Shown here: in pieces, positions 12,790 to 23,399 of the stretch
Position numbering within the stretch: position 1 is the first letter of the stretch
Layout of the letters: every line of letters starts with the position of its first letter
Origin: Mixophyes australis
Taxonomy: Eukaryota > Chordata > Amphibia > Anura > Limnodynastidae
Reading direction: 5' to 3'
DNA length: 64,000 bases
NCBI GenBank assembly: GCA_036250195.1
Contig: JAVHZZ010000001.1
Span: forward strand, 380,849,907 to 380,913,906
Program-made: the position numbers and the translations under genes
Notes under the pieces: model-generated
Told to the model about the DNA's origin: nothing
Seen by the model: only the letters and a program-made list of their open reading frames with translations
The model's database searches: none

Positions 12790-13690
12790 AGTAGTAGTAC
12801 TGTAAAACATCTCTGACCGAGCAGAGCTATGAGGCACTACTGAACGAACAGCACTATGAGGTGCCACGACCTGAACAGCACTATGAGGCACCACTGACTA
12901 AACAGCGCTTGGAGATACCTCGGGCTGAACAGTACTGGGAGACATATACTTGGGGACTGGAAGTTCATGTTTACACTATTTGACATTCTCATCCTTAGTG
13001 TTTATTAAGTCCCTCAGAGAAGATGCTAAGGCCACAGCTTGGTCCGTTCCTTGGCATAATTAAAAGAAAGTGTATTTTTTTCATGGAGTAATTGTTCAAG
13101 CTTTTCACGCTCTACAGCGAGATGAAGCCTCTCTAATTTGCACTACACAACAAGTTCATTTACAGACTCTGTTTACGTGTGCACCTCTTGCTGAACCATG
13201 ACAAGCTTTTGTTCTAAAACAGCATTTTTTTGGTGTTTCTCTGATTCTATCCCTTTAACAGCTCCCACTGCATTTTGTGTTTCTTCTACAATGTCTGCAA
13301 TACATACAACTTATCTTTCAAAGATTCAAACCCCACAATTTCCTACTTTCTCTGCTGCAATCTCTTCAGTTTCCTTCATATAAATCTTTCAACTCCTCTT
13401 TCAGGGATTCAAAGACCACATTTTATTTCTCTTTCTGCAATTTCTCTGCAGTTTCAGTAAGGGCCTTTACTGGTTTTTTTTTTCCTCATTTCATTTTTAT
13501 TAACTCACACAACTGTTTATTTGAGCTCCACGACACTCTTTCAAGCCAAAAGTTTTCTTCTTTAAAATTTTTCTCCATACAATCAAACTCTTCACTGGCC
13601 ATATAATCTGACGCGGCAAAACACCAAGTTTGTGCAGAGAGCATAATATTTTCCAACTTCTTCTTCATTCTGTAAATTCCAGTCCGGGTT
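12790..13690 (-). pseudogene. Decayed coiled-coil gag-like region of the same retroelement
   Basis: Minus-strand frames read as a charged coiled-coil: a 60-codon open part at 13668-13486 with ERVSWSSNKQLCEL, then KLERLHLAVEREKLEQLLHE near 13120-13060. Closer to the knuckle is a short repeat of about 33 bases (12815-12945) whose translation repeats the words VVPHSAV and APHSAV. Stops break the frame. The position between the LTR and the protease supports gag. It is not identifiable beyond that. Confidence 0.5.
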
Positions 13691-13886
13691 TTCCAAATTT
13701 TCTTGCTGGGACTAAATTTTAAACATACTTGTGTGAAAGCTTTATTTTTGACATATTTTATTCTTTCTCTTGCTTATCTTGGCTGAAGTAAAGAACATGT
13801 GTACTGGCAGCAATTACTCAGCCTTTAAACATAAAACTTGATATTTACATATATCCAGCACTTTCCACAGGCAATAAGCGAAACAA

Positions 13887-15214
13887 CAACAATGGATTCC
13901 CCAGCGCGATAGAGGGATGGAAAGAAAGAGAGGGGGGGGGAGGGAAGGGGAAGTTTGGTCGGTGAAAAGGCAAAATAGGAATGGTAAATTTGTATATGAT
14001 TGTGACAGTGTAAATAAAGTGGACTCACTAATGCAGACAAATTAAAGACATCTCAATATGGTATATGTATATGAATGTGGCAGTGTTAAAAACAATGTGG
14101 ACTTACTTATACGGACAACAAGAGGATATCTCAATATGGTATAAATATCCGTTGATGATGTGGAGTTGTAGTAGAAAACTAAATAATAATTCACAGTCCA
14201 AAGTGGCAGCCACTAATAGAGGATGTATTATATGCAAAAAATAACAAAAACAATGAATGTTAAAGCACGAGTCTGGGAAGGTTGGGTAGTGCACTTACCT
14301 CCCTCCCCAGAAGATGTGTCCAGATAATCCTTTCAGAGGTCCTTCTTTCACTCAGCGATCCCACTCCTGGAGAGTGTGTACTCCTAACGTGATGACCGAG
14401 TAGTAGTCTCAAGGTCCCCGCACAAATGGCCAACAGTAGTGCTCAAAACAATAAACCAAGAAGTGTGTAGGCAGACTGATGTTCCTCCGTGTGGGGGTTC
14501 ACCTTCCAGGCAGCGATCCCGCTCCTAGGTGTTGTGTGATCCTCACAAGCAGCCGGAAAGCAAACACGAGGTCCGCGCATGCGCGTTGGGACCGTCGGCG
14601 ATACTGCTGAATTGAACAAAATGTTCTGTATATTGAAAGAGTATGCAGACAATGTCAAAGTGTTAACCTACGTGTTTCACCCCAATAGGGGCTTCTTCAG
14701 GGAAAATGAAGAGTGATGGTATGGAGTAGATAAATGGGTATTTAAATACTGGCCAGTACTTAATACAGGTATCTCTCATTGGTTGAGTTTTCTGCCTGTC
14801 AAGTTGTAAATCCCTCCCCAGGCCTCTTCTCAAAGCCAAGAGTGAATAATCACCATAGCACAGCCAGACTACTACACTCATAAAAACCACTTACTGATGT
14901 AAACTGTATGCATGTAGAAATAAAAAGAGAGGGGGAATGGAAATAAAGTAAAAAGATGTTAAAAAATAAGGAATGGACCTCAATAAACTAAAATAAGATG
15001 AAATAAAATAAAGATTAAAAATTAAAAACAGCCATAAATAACTTCCCCTTCCCTCCCCCCCCTCTCTTTCTTTCCATCCCTCTATCGCGCTGGGGAATCC
15101 ATTGTTGTTGTATCCCATAGGGGTTTGAGACCACCCCTTTTGTTTGTTCCTCTGGCTGCCCATTTCATCACACACGTGGATAGCGCGGATCCCCCACTAT
15201 TTGTTCTCTGGTTT
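13887..15214 (-). mobile_element. Penelope-like insertion with inverted ends and hammerhead-like motif
   Basis: The 1,328-bp insertion is bounded by an exact 14-base direct repeat, AATAAGCGAAACAA, at 13873-13886 and 15215-15228. Its left end repeats in inverted orientation about 75 bases found at 15035-15111 ('ggattccccagcgcgatag' and surroundings). On the minus strand it holds a hammerhead-like core at 14702-14664 and a long leader with internal duplications (14320-14400 versus 14490-14570, and a roughly 77-base duplication at 13990-14150). No reverse transcriptase remains. Penelope-like retroelements are known to carry hammerhead motifs and to insert with partly inverted terminal copies, which is why that class is proposed. 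It sits inside the gypsy-like leader and splits it. Confidence 0.55.
14664..14702 (-). ncRNA. Hammerhead-ribozyme-like motif
   Basis: On the minus strand CTGAAGA (14700-14694) fits the conserved CUGANGA box. It is followed by an A-G-CCCC/GGGG stem with a UAUU loop, then GAAAC, then a short loop and GTT, a permitted NUH cleavage triplet, at 14666-14664. One extra base sits between the first box and stem II, and stem I is not convincing in this copy, so it is probably an inactive or weak relic. Confidence 0.35.
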
Positions 15215-15588
15215 AATAAGCGAAACAAGCAGGTGCTTTAACATCCCACACAGGCAAATAGCAAACATCTGAGCACAGGGTTTTTGGACCACACCCAACT
15301 CACAGCTCAGTGAGTAACAAAGGTGTGGCACTACAATGCCTAGTAAATTTTAAAATGTTTACATTCTTTGCAAAACAAAACAGGAGCTGAACAGTTCACA
15401 GTAATATTGCTCCTTTATCTGTCTCTCAACATACAAAATATTTGCTTTCTCTGCAATACAGCAATCTCCCCACTGCAACTGACAGCTTTAAACAGTTTGG
15501 TGTATGATAGTGGTATTCATTGCATTTCACTCACCACCATTGCATCTGATTGGCTGGGTGGACAGCTGTGCTTTGACTGTCCTTTGAG

Positions 15589-16000
15589 ATCTCACTTCTG
15601 ACACCACTTGTGACATGGGAACCCTTCTGGTGATGCACACACGGACAACTTCTTGCTTGAAAAAAACAATACTTTTATTGTTCTATCAAATAAACAGCAG
15701 AAAGACACCAGGAAGCCTATCAATAGCTAGACATAAACCTCCTGTCTAGACACCGGCCACTGTTTTGCATTGGTCACCATGCACAAGTGGACAATAGAGG
15801 TTTAGATACATGACACTCCTCCCACAGCCCTGGCTTGATGGACAGACGACACTTCCACCTTGCCTTTAAAAGGAAGTTTACTCAGGTGCTCTATAATTCA
15901 TTTTCATTGCAGACACACCTTGTTAGCCTTGCTGATAGCTGTGTAAAGACACTTTCAAACCAAAATCACATTTTATGCTTCTATTTGTCACCCATGTCAT
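15589..16000 (-). mobile_element. LTR and primer-binding site of the gypsy-like retroelement
   Basis: On the minus strand the block ends in CCCATGTCACA and is followed by TGGTGTCAGAAGTGAGA at 15605-15589, a typical primer-binding position. A polyadenylation signal AATAAA lies at 15679-15674, about 65 bases before the LTR end, and a TTTTAAAGG TATA-like element near 15875. This places the 5' LTR here, with gag and protease following to the left. The far end of the LTR, near 16000, is uncertain, and no second LTR was found within the window. Confidence 0.55.
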
Positions 16001-16009
16001 AGTCAAACA

Positions 16010-18190
16010 CTTCAATAATTGGAGAAATGGATACAATATTTTTTAATTTTAAAATAAAAAATCATTGTCTATTTTTGGTTTCTCACTTTTTACATTTTCA
16101 CCAATGTTGTTCAGATGATTTAATAGAGGTTGATCTTTAAAAGGTTCAGTTAAAAATTCATAGTGGTGACATCAGTAAGAAACTAAATAGATTTATAAAG
16201 TCTATGGTTTTGCTTCGGTTGGCATTAATAAAGATTTGTTGTTCACTGACTTTATGGGATATTGGTTTTAGATTTGGCTGCATTTTCAATTTGTTTGTAG
16301 ATGCCCATTTTTCTCACAACTTTCGCTTTTATTATCAGCTACTTCATGATAGCTATTGTGTGTGCATTTAGTATTTCACTTAATGTCTCTTGGGATTATA
16401 ATGTATTTGTTTATATTTCAATCAATCCATGTAGAGTTTTTCTCACACTTATTTTGTAATCACAATATTTCTTTTTATGATTTCACATTATTTCAATTGG
16501 TATTAAATTGCCTTTATACAACTTATTTTAATGCATTTCATTATGTCATCAATTTATTATTTCAGTTTTGGCCTATTTTTTATAGACATACTTCTCTTAT
16601 GGAATACTCACATTCATGTTTATTCTTTGTTAGAGACAAGGGCAGATTCCCTTTCATCTCTACTACGTCTATTCTTCTGCTATGCTACCCCCACCCTGCC
16701 AGAACAATGCCAATTAGTCCTGAAACTGACTATTAATATGTAAAAGTTGTAGCATGTATGGGCACATTTACTTATTTACTTTACCAGTGTGCTGTGTTAC
16801 CTGGCTTAACTTTAAAACCTACTTCCTTGAGTTGTTGTTTCTTTCCCATGTATTTTCTTCTCTGATAGCTTTCCTAAAATTATTCTTATTTTCATTTCTA
16901 CTTACATTCTCATCTGCTGTGTCTGTTTCCACTACTCTTGATTTTTCAATTCATTTTACACATGCCTCTATCACTAAGAACTGCAGCTCACCACTGAACT
17001 CAAACAAGGAGCTGTGCAGTACGACCAGATGCCCAGCAAGCCATGACTCACCCTTGCATCATGTTGGGGATAGGTGTGATAGTACAATCCCTGAAATAGT
17101 ACTATGATGCCTGGATATCCCCATCTAGCAATGCCAGTGGAATGACAGATGGGGGGTTAAGGCATTATAGCACATATGGAATAATCTAAACTGATGAATT
17201 TATAAACTCATGCTTTATTACAAGCAATTCTTTTGCATGAGTTTTGACATTGCCTGCAGCATTCACAAATGTCAATGCTCATTAGAAAGCAAAATAATTG
17301 ATGGAAGGAGTTGTTATGTGTTAACTGCAAATTTGTGTGCTGTAGAGAAGCTGTATGGCTTCATTGACTGGTCAAAGCATGGGAAAATCAGTCTGATTAG
17401 TTAGTTATGAGATTTCAGTTCGTGCCACAGACTGGTGCTGTTTACAAGTTTTATGTGGAGATCCCACTCTCATGATTCCCTGATTATTATATCAGGACAG
17501 TTTCATGAATTTATTTGCTGAAGGCAAAGTTGTGAAATTAGTCCGAACTTCCTAATCAGGCCAAATCGATTCAACCATCTCTCCATTACATGTGAAACAT
17601 ACTGAAATACTAGAAGGCATATGACATCTAAATTTTGACATAAATAACATTTTAAACATAATGGGGTGGATGCAGAGTTGAATGTAAGTCACACACAAAG
17701 TGCGTTTGTAGAAAACACGGGTAAAATGAACGTATAGTTGCAGCCATGTAGATTTGCACGCAACAAAGAAAACAGTTAACACTGCATCTGCCACAAAATG
17801 CGCCAGGTATTCATCACATACCTATGTGTGTATTGTGCAGCTGGACGCAATGGAAATGGAGGAAATTACAAGTACTGCTCTGCATGGCCCATATATGCGT
17901 CATACATACACTGTGTAAATACTCCCAAACCTGACCAGTACACAAATGTGTTTACAGCACAATTAATCTCTCATGTATAAATGATCTGCATTATGATATA
18001 CATCCTATGTACACTATCTTAACAAACTTTGCATAGGGTTGGCTTTTGCTGCTATGTTGCTCCATCTATTCCCTTAAACTTTTTTTTATTCTGCTTATTC
18101 TTTCATTTGTATTTTTCTGTATAATTTATTTTGTACACTTCATTGATTAGGATAAATGGTCATCATTTTATTAAAGTACATACTTATATT
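16010..18190. other. AT-rich stretch, no gene recognised
   Basis: Open frames of 117-126 codons at 16356-17107 (+) are pyrimidine-rich and translate to hydrophobic, low-complexity peptides. They are not convincing genes. 17655-17830 resembles a small non-autonomous element ('gggtggatgcagagttg') but its other end was not identified. Confidence 0.4.
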
Positions 18191-18195
18191 TTAAG

Positions 18196-18300
18196 TAGAG
18201 ATTTGCGTAGACCCCGTGTTTTTATTTTGGTTTTGGTTTTGGCCAAAAATCCTCACGTGTTTTGGTTTTGGATATGGATTTAATTATAATTTGTGAATAA
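18196..18300 (+). mobile_element. hAT terminal fragment, related to the 57-63 kb element
   Basis: Begins TAGAGATTTGCG and continues with 'accccgtgtttt' and several 'ggttttggttttgg' words. This is the reverse complement of the A/C-rich 3' end of the complete hAT element (62640-62805). The sequence beyond 18300 is more diverged, and the partner end was not located. Confidence 0.6.
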
Positions 18301-18664
18301 TAGGTGTAAGTATGTGATTTTGAGCTGTTTCTACATTACTATTTATAGCATTAACATTCAATTACAGTCTACTTTCTAATGCTGTCTTCACAACTGTCAA
18401 AATCTTCACCAATTTTGCTCAAAGACTTCAGCGAGCTGACTGGCTGAAACTAATGACAGAACAGCGGAACAAATACATGGCTGTTTAATAAAATATACAA
18501 TCCCTGTGAAACATAGTTACACATCAGTGTGTACAAAGTGTAGATTTGCATCTGATTTGCCTTCCTCATTTCTTTTTTACATTGCTTACCTGACTTTAAG
18601 TCACTGAAATATGACTCCTTTCCTCTTCAAAACTTTTCATTAAAGTGCCATTAACGCTACAGTT

Positions 18665-19690
18665 TGCCTTTGGGTTTTGGCCTTTGGGCATTGATACCCA
18701 CGTGCATGATTTTGCAGTTCTTGTCATTAAACAGTAGTTGTCACGCTCTTGACCATCCCTCTAGTCTACCTAGATCATCAATCATTTGTTTTACCCCTTA
18801 TGGTATGTCTAACCTGTTGCATATCTTTGTGTCATCTGCAAAAAGGCATACTTTCCCTTCAATGCAATTTGCGATGTCACCAATCAAGATATTAAAAAGC
18901 ACTTGTCCAAGTACAGATCACTGAGGTACTCCATTGGTAACTTTTCCCTCCTGTGAATGCACTCCATGTACTATAAATATCTGTTTTCTATCCTGCAACC
19001 AAGATCAAAAGATTCCACCATCTTAGAATCCAGTCCCAAGCTTTCAAATTTAGTTACCAGTCTGTGATGTGGGACAGTGTCAAATGACTTACTAAAATCT
19101 ATATAAGATACATTTATTCCCCCCCATGATCTATTACTTTAGTCGCCAAGTCAAAAAAAGGTCAATAAGATTGTTTGACACAATCTTTCCCCAGTAAATC
19201 CATTCTGTTTGGGATCTTGTAAATAGTTGAATTTGAGATATTCTACAACTCTTTCTTTTAAGAGTGTTTTCATCAATTTTCCTACTACCGATATAAGGCT
19301 CACTGGACGGTAGATGCTTGCCTCTTCCTAGATTACACTTTTGTGCAGTAGGACTACATTCACTCAATTCCAGCCCTCTGGAATTACTCCTGTAGCTAGT
19401 GACTGATTGAATAATTCTGTTAATAGTGTTAACAGCACCCCTTTAAGCTCTTTTAGTCTCCTTGGATGCATCCCATCCCGCCCCATTCAGTTATGAGAGT
19501 CCTGTTAGGACCTTCTTCTTTGTAAATGTACTTGAATCTACCTCATTTTTTATAAATATACTTCCAACTTACCTGTGGCCCCTGCTCCTCTCTTTTTGTA
19601 GTGAATACTGAGCAAGAATAATTATTAAGATGATCTGCTATTTCCTTGTCTCCCTCAGCATGACTCTTTAGTGTGCTTTGGAAGCCACTG
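18665..19690 (-). pseudogene. CR1-like LINE reverse transcriptase fragment
   Basis: Minus-strand frames read through the core of a CR1-type reverse transcriptase: NSVFTTK-like wording near 19600, GMHPRRLKELKG near 19460, the PVSLISVVGKLMK block near 19290, YIDFSKSFDTVPH near 19100-19070, and the catalytic FADD at 18842-18831. The second Asp of FADD is present. Several stops and frameshifts make it non-functional. Both the endonuclease and the 3' end are missing. The right side is cut by the insertion whose target duplication begins at 19773. Confidence 0.8.
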
Positions 19691-19788
19691 CAATGATCTA
19701 CATGCAGTCGATGAATGCCAAAAATGCCCAGAATTTTTCTGGGCCACCAATAGCATCTCATGCAGAAGGCTAAATATGCACAATAGTT

Positions 19789-20467
19789 TATAACTTGACA
19801 AAAACATATGTGATCACATTTGTAAATTGGACAAAGGATGTGAATTGATGCAAAATTGATACAAAGCAAATTGCTTTGTATGTAAATTTAATGTAAAATA
19901 AGTCCACATAAATATGTTGATATAGAGCCGTTTGAAAATGTATTTGTTTACACCAGGTACCTGGGTTTAATAGAAATGGTTTTTTGATTACCGGTATTAA
20001 AATATTTGGAATCAATTTAAAAGCTCTAGTATTTATTATGATCGGTGTCTTGAAAAAAAATAGTGATGACATCAAGACAGTTATGGAAGTGTTCAATCAA
20101 AAGTCACTTACTGTCAGATGTATCTTTAGTGGTTTTGGCGATACTAGATTCCAATGGTTCAGAAAGATGGGTAGTTTATTATTCCTTGTGGCTTGTAGGA
20201 GGTGGCGCTGATGTCCTTGCTGCCCCAGTTCCTGTTCCTGCTTTGCTGTCACATGGAGAACAATATCTCAGTGCTTTTATCTTTATTCAGCACAACAGAT
20301 CTAATTAATTGGAAGTGGGGTGATCTGGTTGCTAGTGGTAAGGATGTTGTTATGTTAACCTATGCGTTTCAAGTCTTGAATCCCTAAGGATGCCCTGTCG
20401 GGTGAAATATGTAGGTTACCATAACAACATCTCTACTACTAGCATACAGATCACTCCTAATCCAATG
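19789..20467 (+). mobile_element. Short retroelement insertion, Penelope-like, ending in a foldback
   Basis: The 679-bp insertion is bounded by a 16-base direct repeat, AATATGCACAATAGTT, at 19773-19788 and 20468-20483. A target duplication of that length is typical of target-primed retrotransposition. The right 170 bases fold back on themselves (20304-20371 with 20403-20470), and the loop holds GCCCTGTCGGGTGAAAT, which resembles stem II and the GAAA box of the hammerhead-like motif at 14.7 kb. No coding sequence is recognised. Confidence 0.5.
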
Positions 20468-20470
20468 AAT
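20304..20470. repeat. Long foldback repeat with about 68-bp arms
   Basis: Arms 20304-20371 and 20403-20470 are imperfect inverted repeats. The inner part pairs 'tatgttaacctatgcgtttca' with its near complement, around a 31-base loop. It is at the end of the insertion described above. Confidence 0.85.
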
Positions 20471-21065
20471 ATGCACAATAGTTATAAACTATCATGCATA
20501 TTTAGACATCTGCATGTCTATGCTTACTTTTGTGTACACTCCTATTAAACTTTTATTTTTATTTTATCTTTACCTCTGACTTTTTCTCTCTTTTCAAACA
20601 CACCTGTAATACTAAATACATATCTTTTACATTGTGGTACGTAGCTATATTTTGCCTGTACCTCCTTCACATTTCCATATGGTTGAGAAATTTGAAAAGG
20701 AGTCTGCTCTCTGTATATTTACAGTGTCAGACTCTTAAACAACAAACTTACATATAACACTCATGGATTCCCTTAGACTCTCCTCAGGATTCTGTGAGTG
20801 TCCAATTTGCTCTTCAGCCTCAGAGTTCTTTTCATGCACTGATGTGACTGCTTTGGATGTGACAGACTAACACTCTGAGCAAGAAGGTGGTGCATAGGAA
20901 GTTAGGGATGATGAGTATAGGGCACTTTGATTTGCAATGGGCATTCTAGCACTTGTGATAGGAATTTGGAGAATCTGCTCTCCCTGTGGGTGTAAATGAA
21001 TATGTGGTATTACTGGCGTGAAGGGCAAAGGGGTAAAAGGAGAGGAGTTCCAACCTCCCAACGGC

Positions 21066-21287
21066 AATCAAAAAATAGTGAATGCCCTTGGTGCAAAGAA
21101 TATAGACCAGAAGATGTATCTATGTTTTATAACATATGACTTAGAGACATGGACCATCTGTACAATTTATTATAACAATGCACTTGTAGTGGTGTTATAG
21201 TATACAACTAGACATTGATAAACATGATCCCATATTTGCAGAAATAACACCTTATGAAGATCTTCGCATAAATAGTTCAGTATTTCG

Positions 21288-21336
<49 letters not shown>

Positions 21337-21722
21337 CACATAAAAAACATTCCTCGATATATCGACTATTATTGAACACAGACTTTTATCCTTGACTAGT
21401 ATCTATTTGCTAAACTATCAGCGGGACTATGAGGTTTATGATGTACTGGTTGATTCTTTTATCTCTTTGGACTTTTTTGCATCTATACTGATATATATAT
21501 TTATTTCTATATATGAAATACTCAACTATTTATGCGAAGATCTTGTTTATGAATGTCTATTTAGGCTGCTATTACAATAGTTATATACTATTACACCACC
21601 ACAGGTGCATTGTTACAATAAATTGTACAGATGGTCCATGTCTCTAAGTCATATGTTGTAAGACATAGATACATCTCTGGTCTATATTCTTTGTGCCAAG
21701 GGCATACACTATTTTTTTGATT
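21066..21722. mobile_element. 657-bp near-palindromic element with arms of about 235 bp
   Basis: The left arm, 21066-21300, recurs inverted at about 21490-21722. Examples are 'agacatggaccatctgtaca' at the left and its complement at the right, and 'cttcgcataaatag' with its complement near the centre. The centre holds an (AT)n tract and about 150 bases of unique sequence. No target duplication was found. It interrupts the decayed transposase-like region. Confidence 0.75.
21294..21334. repeat. (AT)n microsatellite
   Basis: About 20 AT units within the palindromic element. Confidence 0.95.
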
Positions 21723-22085
21723 CTAGCACGTGTACCAGCAGTAGCTGGACAACTACTAACAAAAAGTAGGCATAGTGGTATATGGAATGTTAGTTATTTT
21801 CCTTTTTTTGACAAATCAGCACTTTCATAAAAAACTTCTCTCTTAATTCTTACATCATGAGGTGATGTTTTCCTTGAGATTGACAAACATTGGTTGGATT
21901 TTGAGCGCACTTTTTTACACTTTCTTTCCACATAACCTTTTTTTACTAGTAGAGGTTGAAAAAGTACTGCTACTGCCAGTACTGGTACTGGGATGCTCCT
22001 GATCTGTAGACTGATCCGTGGTGGGACAATGCTTCTTGAAGTTGGAGCTATTTGTAGGTGCCATTACACCAGGTGAATGCTCTTT

Positions 22086-22940
22086 GGGGCATATTCAACT
22101 GTCAGTAAGATTTTTTTGTCCTCGCGGCTTTAAAAAAAAAAAAAGTCCCGCTCAGGTTTTTGCCGGCAATAGCGACCGTTTGGAGTTAGCACAGCGGGAA
22201 AACTCGTGCAATTCAATTGCAAAAGAGGTAACGCTGCCCCCGCATTTTAAAAATTGTGTTTGCGAGACTTTTGGGGAGTGAAGGGAAGTTTTTAACACGG
22301 TCATGTATAAGACAAAAAAAAAGTTTTGCATACATTTCCATACATTAGATTGCATTACACATTGATAATATCTACATTACAGTACTTTATTTAGCATATT
22401 TTAAAATTGAAATATTATTTTCCATACAATCATCTATACCATGTCAAAAACATTACTACATTCATATTTGTACCAAAAACATACAAAATATAATAATTAG
22501 CGATTATTATTTTTTTATGTTTTTTTTTTATATTTCATAATTTTTTTTACAAGAAAATCAACTTACACAAGTTAGGCATTAGTGATAAACATAAGTTTAA
22601 CTTTTTTTTCCACATTTTTACATGATTTCAACTTTTCAGAGGTTTTTTATTTTTAACACACACCAAGGAGGTGCAAGATAAAACAGCATATTTGCCTGCT
22701 TTACACGCTGCGTTAAAAAACAATTGAATAGCTTTTAATGTGGCTGCCTCTTGCACACCCTATACTTTCAATAGACCTTCTACTGGAGCGCAAGAGGACC
22801 GTTTTTTTAAAAAAAAACTAGCGTTGAGAATGGAATTGAATTGCGGGTAAAGTTAACCCACTCGAAAATTATGAAAAACAGCCTTAAAATGACTTAACAT
22901 GCTCTAAAAAAATAACTCACTGACAATTGAATACGCCCTA
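22086..22940. mobile_element. Non-autonomous element with imperfect terminal inverted repeats
   Basis: The left end GGGGCATATTCAACTGTCAGT and the right end (reverse complement GGGCGTATTCAATTGTCAGT) match over about 20 bases with three to four differences. The interior is non-coding and contains a GC-rich block near each end. The superfamily and the target duplication were not determined. Confidence 0.55.
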
Positions 22941-23013
22941 GGGAAAGGAGGGAATATTACCTTACAATTCATCTGGCACTGCTAGATAACATAATCCAAA
23001 TTTAGACAATTGG

Positions 23014-23333
23014 GGCCTGAGTCTTTAATGAAAGTAAGGCAAAAAAAAGGAGTAAATGTTCTCCGGGGCAAACCATGTTACAGTGCAAGGGGTGCAAATA
23101 AGTTTATTTTTTTGCACATAAGTGAAATACCTGCTGTTTTTTCATCTAGCACACAAACACTTGATAGCTTTATTTTTATACTGAAATATAAAGTTGATTA
23201 AGAAAATGCCATATTCAAACTATAAATCTGTCCCCACATTTTAAATTTACCTCCCCCTCCAATGCAACAAGGTTTTGCTCAGGTGCAAAGTTACTCCTTT
23301 TTTATGCTCTACCCTCCTTAATGGCTCAGGTCC
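23014..23333. mobile_element. MITE of 320 bp with long terminal inverted repeats
   Basis: The left end GGCCTGAGTCTTTAATGAAA and the inverted right end GGACCTGAGCCATTAAGGAG match in an imperfect alignment that extends past 40 bases through 'aaaaaaggagtaa'. TTGG flanks both sides (23010-23013 and 23334-23337), a possible 4-base target duplication. No coding capacity. Confidence 0.65.
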
Positions 23334-23343
23334 TTGGTTCCTA

Positions 23344-23347
<4 letters not shown>

Positions 23348-23395
<48 letters not shown>
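23348..23395. repeat. (AT)n microsatellite
   Basis: About 23 AT units, directly right of the MITE. Confidence 0.95.

Positions 23396-23399
<4 letters not shown>

Larger units (their letters stand above)
20780..22064 (-). pseudogene. Decayed N-terminal region of a possible DNA transposase
   Basis: A minus-strand ATG at 22064-22062 opens 49 codons rich in Ser and Thr (QSTDQEHPSTSTGSSS) and ends in a Lys-rich run. Beyond the 657-bp palindromic insertion, the frame near 20890-20790 reads as acidic linker (SVHEKNSEAEEQIGHSQ). The style resembles the low-complexity start of BED/hAT transposases such as the one at 58.9 kb, but no zinc finger or catalytic motif is present. Tentative. Confidence 0.3.

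Noticed and set aside
16356..17107. Two plus-strand frames of 117-126 codons with hydrophobic translations
   Set aside because: Pyrimidine-rich low-complexity sequence, frames overlap each other, no signal or domain recognisable.
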